The notes under the pieces are model-generated. The model saw nothing but the letters and a program-made list of their open reading frames with translations. It had not been told where the DNA came from and did not search any database. Source: Brugia malayi (taxonomy: Eukaryota; Nematoda; Chromadorea; Rhabditida; Onchocercidae). Taken from it: a DNA stretch of 64,000 nucleotides. Numbering within the stretch: position 1 is the first letter of the stretch; every line of letters begins with the position of its first letter. A program made the translations under genes and the position numbers. The stretch lies in NCBI RefSeq assembly GCF_000002995.4, contig NW_025062475.1:4440528-4504527 (forward strand), given 5' to 3'. Positions 57,091-64,000 of this stretch are shown here, piece by piece.

Positions 57091-57783
57091 ATGACACAAA
57101 CTATTTGGTTCAGCTTTCTGCTTTGTATTGTTTTGGCTGAGAATGGAACTGTCCCTCTACCAGATGTCGACACTAAAAGCATCCTCTCGAATAACTTGTA
57201 CTTCTCCGATAGCTTCAATATTCTTGACGAAATAGATTTAGAGCCAATCCTTGGTCTAAATACTAATACCTTTAACGATTCCTCTCAGCTCTTTAAAAAT
57301 GAAAATGCAAGCATTGAGGAATTCGTTATCAAAACTGATCCCATTATTGCGGAAAACTCGGAGTTATGTATTCGACAAAGTCCTTCCATTACAGGTAACA
57401 TTAAACTTAGTTCTCAATATATGCTCGCAACTTTAATTTCATAATCAGTTTTCAAATTGCATTAATTAATTCTCTAATTGCAAAAATAAATGTCATACGC
57501 GAGTTTTTCAGATAAGAAAAATTACGTGTGTCCCTATATTGGGTGTACAATGGAAATGAGGAGTAAAAAGGAATACATGGCTCACAGAAAAACACACCCC
57601 AAACCTTTTATTTATGAATGCAAAGCGTTCGATTGTGGGCGAACATTCAATCATTCGTCATCATTATTCAATCACAAGGGAAAACATGGACCTAAAATTC
57701 GGTGCGAAAAGTGTGACAAATACTTTCCTAATAAAGCTAAAATGAGACTTCACAGGAATCGTTGCAACACCGAATGTCGTTAG
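57091..57783 (+). CDS. signal-peptide exon joined to a three-finger C2H2 zinc-finger exon
   Basis: Two exons, 57091-57394 and 57512-57783, join in phase 1 to 191 residues. I do not recognise a named gene. The N-terminus MTQTIWFSFLLCIVLAENGT reads as a signal peptide with a likely cut after VLA, followed by an acidic stretch with N-x-S/T sites (NGT, NDS, NAS). The second exon encodes three fingers. Fingers 1 and 2 are C-x4-C-x12-H-x3-H (CPYIGC...HRKTH; CKAFDC...HKGKH); finger 3 is C-x2-C-x12-H-x3-C. An acceptor-like ATTCAG ends at 57066, 24 nt before the ATG, though the frame is open there, so a further upstream exon is possible. The upstream motif at 57490 (an in-frame ATG inside the intron) could start a short form. 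Fingers are certain; the secreted status is doubtful for a C2H2 protein. Confidence 0.8.
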
Positions 57784-58107
57784 TTTTGCAGATTTCTCAA
57801 TATTTTGAACAAATTTGTCAATCTGAAATGGAATGCACTTGAAAATGTGTTGCAATACATCCGTGCTGTGATATAGTAATACCAAACTAAATAAATACAG
57901 CGATATCTTTCAACCTCATTAGAGAATTCATTGTTGAAAACAACGAAAAATCAAATGTATTCGAATGTGTATAAAATTTCTCGTCTAAAGTGGCAAATTT
58001 ACTTTATGTTACCAATATTTTTATTATTAGTCTTTATTATTGGTTTCCAAATTATTTTTTTAACCACCAAATGATATAATGGGATTTAAGTTACAAAAAT
58101 TTTTTAG
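57784..58107. other. spacer between zinc-finger exons 1 and 2
   Basis: 324 bp. The first 120 bp (3' flank with an AATAAA at about 57890) is repeated after the other finger exons. The right end is an intron-like run into TTTTTTAG. There is no room for, and no sign of, a second signal-peptide exon. Confidence 0.6.
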
Positions 58108-58379
58108 AACAGCAAATTTATGAGTGTCTCTATCCCGCATGCAATGTAAAAACGAAGTATTACAACGAATATATAATTCATAAGGCAACGCATCCCAAAC
58201 CTTTTATTTACGAATGCAGAGTGCACGGATGTGGGAGAATATTCAATCATGCGTCATCATTTAGCTGTCACAAGGAAAAACATAAACCTGAAATTCGGTG
58301 CAAAAAGTGTGGCGAATGTTTTTCCAATGGAGCTAAATTGAAACGTCACAAGAAGAGTTGTAGCACCGAATATCGTTAG
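58108..58379 (+). CDS. intact three-finger C2H2 terminal exon (copy 2)
   Basis: Opens after TTTTTTAG in the same phase as copy 1 and is exactly 272 nt, ending TAG. It reads QQIYECLYPAC and onward with the same finger spacing: C-x4-C-x12-H-x3-H twice, then C-x2-C-x12-H-x3-C (CKKCGECF...HKKSC). Linkers THPKPFIYEC and ending STEYR closely match copy 1 (NTECR). Helix residues differ from copy 1, for example finger 3 NGAKLKR against NKAKMRL. It has no start codon or 5' exon of its own, so it is either an alternative last exon of the gene starting at 57091 or an orphan duplicate. No disabling change is visible. Confidence 0.75.
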
Positions 58380-58649
58380 TTTTGCAGATTTTGCAAAGTA
58401 TGCACATGAAAATATGCTACAAAATATCCGTCTTGTAGTATAACAACATCAACACTGCGTTATCTTTCTAACCTCAAATAGGAAGTTCCTCGTCATTTGT
58501 TTTCTTATAATACACACAAGTAGCAAATATGTGTTGATCTTATCACAGCTGAAAATTTACATTTTGATATTGCTAATTTTCAAATTACTTTAATTAGCTA
58601 CAAATAATATGTTAATTGCAAAAAAACGTTTTAAGGGAGAATTTTTCAG
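58380..58649. other. spacer between zinc-finger exons 2 and 3
   Basis: 270 bp. The left part matches the 3' flank of copy 1 (TTTGCAGATTT, then GCACATGAAAAT). The right part (58570-58649) matches the intron upstream of copy 1 (TTTCAAATT, TTAATT, TTGCAAAAA, TTTTTCAG). The unit therefore duplicated as intron end plus exon plus 3' flank. Confidence 0.65.
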
Positions 58650-58921
58650 ATGAGAAAAATTACGTGTGTCCTTATGTTGGGTGTACTATGGAAACGAAGA
58701 ATCACAATGAATACATAGCTCACAGGAAAACGCACCCCAAACCTTTTATTTATGAATGCAAAGTGCCCGGTTGTGGGTTAACATTCAATCAACAGTCATT
58801 GTTCAGCAGACACCAGGAAAAACACAGGCCTAAACCTAAATGCGGAAATTGTGGCAATGTTTTTAGCTGTAAGAATTATCTGGAAACTCACAAGAAGTGT
58901 TGTATCGCAACTTCTCTTTAA
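58650..58921 (+). CDS. intact three-finger C2H2 terminal exon (copy 3)
   Basis: Starts after TTTTTCAG in phase 1, 272 nt, ending TAA. It reads DEKNYVCPYVGC and onward, closest to copy 1 in finger 1. Finger 2 is CKVPGCGLTFNQQSLFSRH with a changed recognition helix; finger 3 is CGNCGNVFSCKNYLETH. The three key histidine/cysteine sets are all kept. As with copy 2, there is no own promoter-proximal exon. An ATG-less open frame extends 34 nt upstream through the presumed intron, which is not evidence of a separate start. Alternative terminal exon or silent duplicate. Confidence 0.75.
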
Positions 58922-59750
58922 ATTATTTAAAAATATTTGTTTATTTGAAATGCATATGAAAATGTTCTAAGAAACATCGATGATCGTTGTATTGCAAAAT
59001 TAAATTCGAAAGATCCTGACAGTGCGAAAAAAGCATGCAAAAAACATTAATTCTCTTACTAAGCTAAACTGCAGTGAACTTTTCACTTCCTCGATGTGAT
59101 GAGATAACATCTTAAAAATTTTCATTCCAGGTCTAACAGAAAAATTTAGGCAAAGCAGAGATGTATAAATGAGAAGTTGTATGATCATTTCCATTGTTAT
59201 TATCAGAATGAAACAGAAATCTTACAATTTTTTTTATAAATCTAGTCTATTCTATCAAATAAATCTTTGTAAAATTTTTCTTTAGTAACTGTAAAATGAT
59301 ACCGCAAATTGAATATCACATATTACTGATTAACCAACTTTGGCAGAAAAAGAAAACTGCAGTTTTTTCATTAATATCGCTCTTGATATGCTAGCATCAT
59401 CCTAGCCAAAGTTCTAACAACGTTCTAACAAACTTTTCCTTCCTTAAAAATTTGCTCAAAACTGCAATTTTTCTTCTTCTATGTTTTTCTTTAAATGCAA
59501 ATATATATTTCAAAGAGTGAAATCAAAGTCTGATGATCTTCCAATTTGTAACTTTTCTAGTCACTGAGTGGAATTGGCAATTAAAATTTTCAAAATTTGC
59601 GGAATTGTATCAGTCGAATTTTTGTTACAACTGATTGATAAGTATGTTCTGTGATATATTTTCGAATTTTCTATATCTTTATTGCAAATTTTTAAGAAAT
59701 TTTAATCTTTAAGATCGTCACATTGTAATTAACCAATTTATGTCATAGAG
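58922..59750. other. spacer between zinc-finger copies 3 and 4
   Basis: 829 bp, the longest gap in the array. The first 100 bp resemble the 3' flank of the other copies (GCATATGAAAATGTTCTAAGAAACATC). The remainder shows no coding sequence I can support. Confidence 0.5.
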
Positions 59751-60010
59751 AATGTCATATGAGAGTTGGGTGTAAAATAAAAACGAAGAGTCAAAAGGAA
59801 TACGTAGCTCACAAGAGAACGCATCCCAGACCTTTTATTTATGGATGCAAAATGTTCGGTTGTGAGCGAACATTCAATCATTAAACATCATTGTGCCGTC
59901 ATCTGGAAATGCACCAGCCTAAAGTTAAGTGCAAAAGCTGTGGCAAAATTTTCTGCTATAAGCATAATCTGAAGTCTCACGAGAAGAGCTGTATAAAAGT
60001 TCTACTTTAG
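59751..60010 (+). pseudogene. decayed three-finger C2H2 exon (copy 4)
   Basis: It reads ECHMRVGCKIKTKSQKEYVAH and onward in one frame to TAG at 60008-60010, but carries an in-frame TAA at 59882-59884, where copy 1 has a serine codon after FNH. The start is also shortened, with no TTTTTCAG; the best acceptor is the weaker ATAGAG. Finger 3 (CKSCGKIFCYKHNLKSHEKSC) is well preserved, so decay is recent or one truncated finger is still made. Confidence 0.8.
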
Positions 60011-60491
60011 TTCCACAAATTTGGTAGAACTTTAAACATGTTTGACTACCTGCAAATGAAAATCTGCTGAGAAACATCCGTTGTATAGCAGTACAAAATT
60101 CAGTAAGTACTAGAACATTTATCCAACCTTAACAAAAAGATATAGATCTTTTTGATTTATCTTCAACATGAAAAGCGATAAACAGTACCTACTATCTTAA
60201 GAATCTTATAAATTTAAAAATTATTTTCTCAAGAGGTTTTTTCGCTCTTACTTTTACATGAAATTATGGAATAGTAAAAGACGAGAACTGGATTTATTCT
60301 TATCATATCGAAAAACTTATAATTAAGCTTCTTGTTTAAATGCATGAAAAAACAAGTAAAGAACTTTTACCTAAGTTGTTTGAAATATATTATCACAAAC
60401 ATTTTTTGGTGTCAGCTTTTCACATACATTTTTATGACCAGTTTTCAAACTACGTTAATTAACTACAAATTGACATAAGATAATTTTTCAG

Positions 60492-60690
60492 ATGATGAAA
60501 ATTACGAGTGCCCTAGTGCTGGATGAACTATGTAAAGAACGCACATGAAAACGCATCGTAAATCCTTTGTTTATGAATGCAAAGTGTCCGGTTGTGGGTT
60601 AACATTCAGTCATCAGTCAACGCATTACTGGCATCAGAGAACACATCAGCTCTAAACCTCAATGTGAAATTGTGGCACTAAAATTTGAAA
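60492..60690 (+). pseudogene. decayed C2H2 exon (copy 5)
   Basis: It keeps the TTTTTCAG acceptor and opens DDENYECPSAG, then has TGA and TAA within finger 1 and a small deletion. Finger 2 is readable (CKVSGCGLTFSHQSTHYWH). After THQL a TAA and a frameshift break finger 3, of which only CGT remains recognisable in another frame. Clearly non-functional. The 3' flank shared by the array follows (GCACATGAAAATGTGCTAG). Confidence 0.85.
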
Positions 60691-60866
60691 TTAATGCACA
60701 TGAAAATGTGCTAGCAAACACCCGCGTTTGTTTTATAGAAATAAAAATTCGATTGCCAATTCCCATTCAATTCTTTCAATTATCAATACTCATTATAATC
60801 GGAAAAATAAAAGAGTCAATTGCCAGATCTGATTTAACTGCCGTGCAACATGATGATCATTTTTAG

Positions 60867-61241
60867 AAATGTGTAATGACATCCTTATCGATAAGCTTTT
60901 CCAATCACTATATCAAATGTTTTAGCGAAGTTAACAAACAATAAACTTGTAAAATTTTCCATCGATCTGAAATGACCTTATCAAACTTCAATTGTTGTTC
61001 AGTGATTGTTGAGTGGTATACTGAATTACGGAGTTTTTAGCTGAACAGTAAGTAAGCACTGAAAGGCAACTGGAAATGTTTATTTCAGAATATAGGATTA
61101 ATCCATGAGAAAGAAGGGAATACTCACCTAATTTGCTATGAATCATATTCTGCTAGTATCGGCATCTACGCATGATTAAATCTTCTGCACTAGACTAATC
61201 TAGTGTTCTTGACATTCCGAAATTTTTGTCAGTGTTTACTG
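60867..61241. other. flank to the right of the zinc-finger array
   Basis: No coding sequence recognised. It joins the zinc-finger repeats to the right copy of the segmental duplication. Its texture is similar to 54.8-55.2 kb, but I could not align the two convincingly here. Confidence 0.4.
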
Positions 61242-61775
61242 CTAATGAAATGAGAAGGTGTTTTTCTGCAAGACCGGATGGATTGGCGAGGTGTATTTGA
61301 TGAACAATTCTTTTCCTGGATATCTGTGGATTGTTTTCATCGAACCAATCGCTGGGCTTTGATAAGAACCGTAGACATTCTGCGGAAGACTGCTGGATAC
61401 TATTTTTGGTGAGCTGCCAGAGTGTTGCATGAAAATCTGCAAATTTGGAAGTTGTCCTGAAAATTGTCTCTTCCTTTTGCTCTGATAATTTTTTAAATTG
61501 TTGACTTTGAGTATTTTCATTGGAATGTCGCTACTTCTTTTTGGTTTAGCCTGGTAGTAGCGGTTTAGTTTGCATCGCAATGACGGTTTGACATTCTGTA
61601 CTGCGCATCATTTGGTGAATTTCTGGCGAACATCGGGAATGCATCTTTGATGTCCAAGATGTAGTCGATGAGGTGAGGTGCCAATGTTTGGATCGAGGAT
61701 ACATCCAGTCATTTTTGGGCTGTCTTACTGCTGAAAAGTCGTCTTTGTAATCGATGGATGTCTAGCAGGAGAGGT
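61242..61775 (-). pseudogene. unrecognised decayed coding segment
   Basis: On minus, a 113-codon stop-free frame ends at 61242 (KRSSDIPMKILKVNNLKNYQ region, end KNTFSFH). It lacks an ATG at its open end: the first codon sometimes read as a start is TTG. Upstream the same frame continues after one TGA as MTGCILDPNIGTSPHRL. An overlapping frame (about 61550-61770) reads TSIDYKDDFSAVRQPKNDW and also looks protein-like. Two plausible frames with one stop suggest a frameshifted old gene. Part of it is similar to 55.2-55.32 kb. No family recognised, and chance open frames cannot be excluded. Confidence 0.4.
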
Positions 61776-62210
61776 CATATGTATTTAAAACTGTGTGCAC
61801 ATGGCTATTAGATAAGAATAAAGTAAAAATAAATTTTTTTATTGCAACACAAGAAAAAATAAAATTATTAATGAATGAACAGCAAAGAATAAATTATTCG
61901 CTTATTATTCAGTGCAATGCATCAAAAAATCATTTTGTGATAATTTTATAATACATTTAAAAAGTTTATGAATCTTTATTTTTCCCAATGTTTTCCGTCT
62001 TTTTCGTTTTCTCAGCCATCCAATTTAAGTTCTGCTCGCATTAGATTGGAAATATTGCTTGATAATTTTCTCTTCAGTTCAATTTGAAAAAAAAAAAAAT
62101 TAATTTTGAAGACACTTGAACTAAAATGTTGAAATGTATCGCATAAATGCATTATTATTAATAGAAAAAACGAAATAAAAAAAATTAAATGTTAAACAAA
62201 AACTAAAAAA

Positions 62211-63982
62211 TCAATTTAAAATCGAATTTTGAATATTGCCTTTAATAATAGTAATTAGACAATCACGATATGAACCATTGCATTCTTTATTAATGTCTTC
62301 AATCAATTTTTTCTTATAACTTTTCATGTATGCTTCAGAGATTGTCGCAAGATCAATCTCAGATCGTGAAATTATCAGACGAATCAAATCACCATCTCTG
62401 GTTTCGCTAGGATTCTGAAAAATGTTTAAATTGTTTAAAAAAGTTACGCAAGAGCATATCTTAATAGTTCAATCTTGGTAATCGATATCATTATATCATA
62501 TCAGTATTATTTACCAGTTATCATATCCACTATTTTTATCATTACATTATATTAAATAACAATAAAAGACATATTAAGTGATTTATTTGATCCTATAAAG
62601 TATCCTATAGATCATCCTATAAAGTAGCTTTAAAATTGATCCTAAATATTTTGAAATGATTTTTTAATTATAATTCCATGACGACATTGTGTAGAATGAA
62701 AGCTCGATAATGCTACTGAAATATTACATTTGCCTTTTCACGATCACATGAACCTGTTTTACTTTATGTTTTTCATGCATTGGTTTATGAAATGATTGTT
62801 TACTTAATAATAATAATAAAATTAACAATATTAATAATACCTTTAGTGAGCTATTAAGCAAATCAGCAAAGTATGAATTGCTATTTCGAGCATACTGAAT
62901 TAATGCAAGCAATGCCTTCTTTGCGGGACCATTAAAATATTTCTGCAGGAGGAATATTATTAAAATAAATTAATTGATGGATTGCTTATTCCTATCCTTC
63001 TAATTCACAAACGTGTTAGTAATAGCAAAATTTTAAATATGCAAAATTGAATTGAAAAAATTTTTCGAATTCATTTAATAAAATTATCTAATTACTGAAT
63101 TAAGATACAAATAAATTGGAATTTTTTACTGGAAAATAAGTTATAAAAAGCATAATATTTACTTTTTTTATTTAGAAAATAAATTACTGTAAAAAAATTT
63201 TTTTTTAAAAAAAATTGTTATTAAAAAATAAATTATATTTCTTAGAAAATAAATTACATTTTTTTTAAAAAAAATTTTATTACTGGAAAATAATTTATAA
63301 AAAAAGCATGATAATTACTTGGGGGATTGAATAAATGAATATGATTATAATAACTGATCAGTCTACATATTCCAACTTTTTTAAAGTATTATTGATTTTA
63401 TTAGTTAAAAATTTTAATTTTATGAATTAGAACACATCTGTTATGTTATTTTTTAGCTATAATTTTTATTTTTTCTTTGAGATAACTACACGTATTGCTA
63501 TAGGCAAAATAAATATTGAATGAATAAATAGATATTTGATACCAAACTCTAAAGAATATAAATATTTATGCATATCAGAATATAATATTGCATCTATTAT
63601 ATCACAAATACTAATGAATTATTCATTTAAACGTTTTATTTATAAAATTATTTAATATTTAATTGTAATGATTTAGTACTTAAATGGTTTTTGAATTGCT
63701 AAGGATTAATTCACTCACAAATATATGCTTTTATTTAAGGACTTTATACGAAAATGTAATCTTGTAAGATTCAAACACTGTTTTTTTTTTTTTTTTAATT
63801 ATTATTCATTTAAAAGGCAAAGTGTGAGAGCAAACTTCAATGTCTTGTTCAATTTGACGTCCAGCAATTGTTGCATATTCTACGGTTAAAGTATTCAATT
63901 GATAAGTTGGAAGTGATCCGACGATAATTTTCATAGCTGTTTTATCAATTTTTTTCTTCTCACCCAATATTTTTTTCACTTC
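62211..63982 (-). CDS. annexin, C-terminal repeats, partial
   Basis: Membrane- and phospholipid-binding annexin. Last three exons on minus: 63982-63836, 62942-62841 and 62414-62211, giving 150 residues in frame; upstream exons lie beyond the right edge. Repeat III: LPTYQLNTLTVEYATIAGRQ, IEQDI, then KKALLALIQYARN and YFADLL. Repeat IV: DLIRLIISRSEIDLATISEA, Y...YKKKLIEDI and GSYRDCLITII. The exon joins fall at phase 0. The usual G-x-G-T-D calcium loop (AMKGAGTDD in vertebrates) is replaced by LKNPSETRD before repeat IV, and the repeat III loop reads GEKKKID, so type II calcium binding may be lost in these repeats. The C-terminal exon has a broken duplicate at 55684-55884. The annexin call is firm; the member is unassigned. 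Confidence 0.93.
62943..63835 (-). other. annexin intron
   Basis: AT-rich intron between the repeat III and repeat III/IV exons. It has a T-run at 63781-63796 and no other feature. Confidence 0.75.
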
Positions 63983-64000
63983 CTGTAAATAAACATACTT

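Noticed and set aside
57664..57885. Minus-strand frame over zinc-finger copy 1
   Set aside because: Shadow of the finger exon.

Overview
The window looks like nuclear DNA of an AT-rich nematode, most likely a parasitic clade III (spirurid or filarial-type) worm. That placement is inference from gene content and style: many small exons with TTTCAG-type acceptors, an acceptor-like AG a few bases upstream of most start codons (as expected for spliced-leader trans-splicing), very long A and T runs, and nematode-like versions of the proteins. I see no bacterial genes, CRISPR array, tRNA or rRNA. I could not run a search, so family calls rest on motifs and on exon phases that join cleanly.

Layout. 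(1) 1-3963, minus strand: the 5' half of the U1-70K splicing factor gene, running off the left edge. (2) 3993-16876: about 13 kb of AT-rich intergenic DNA with microsatellites and one small, more complex island near 8.4-8.5 kb carrying paired TCF-like sites. (3) 16877-32475, plus strand: an 11-exon gene for a PA-TM-RING ubiquitin ligase of the ZNRF3/RNF43/PLR-1 type, with an 8.8 kb first intron. (4) 34540-37487, minus strand: an 8-exon gene for neuferricin (CYB5D2), convergent with the previous one. (5) 37.5-47.9 kb: long AT-rich intergenic DNA; its right end has a cluster of ACCGGA motifs and a DR1 nuclear-receptor-like site. (6) 47953-49760 and 51794-52423, plus strand: two tandem genes for small single-pass membrane proteins I do not recognise. 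Both have exactly 66 codons before a phase-0 splice junction into the membrane exon, so they are probably paralogs. (7) 53.3-62.1 kb: a rearranged region with a different texture. It holds an irregular inverted duplication, a broken copy of an annexin 3' exon, and an array of five three-finger C2H2 terminal exons (three intact and each exactly 272 nt, two decayed) behind one upstream exon that encodes a signal-peptide-like start. (8) 62211-63982, minus strand: the last three exons of an annexin gene running off the right edge.

The first genes are ordinary conserved genes. PLR-1/ZNRF3-type ligases remove Frizzled receptors and so dampen Wnt signalling; U1-70K acts in 5' splice-site recognition; neuferricin is a membrane-associated progesterone receptor (MAPR) family protein.

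The most novel part is 57-60.7 kb. A single 5' exon is followed by several terminal exons that share splice phase, length and finger spacing but differ at the predicted DNA-reading residues. This suggests either alternative terminal-exon choice or a young birth-and-death array. The array lies between two partial copies of the same annexin-containing segment.
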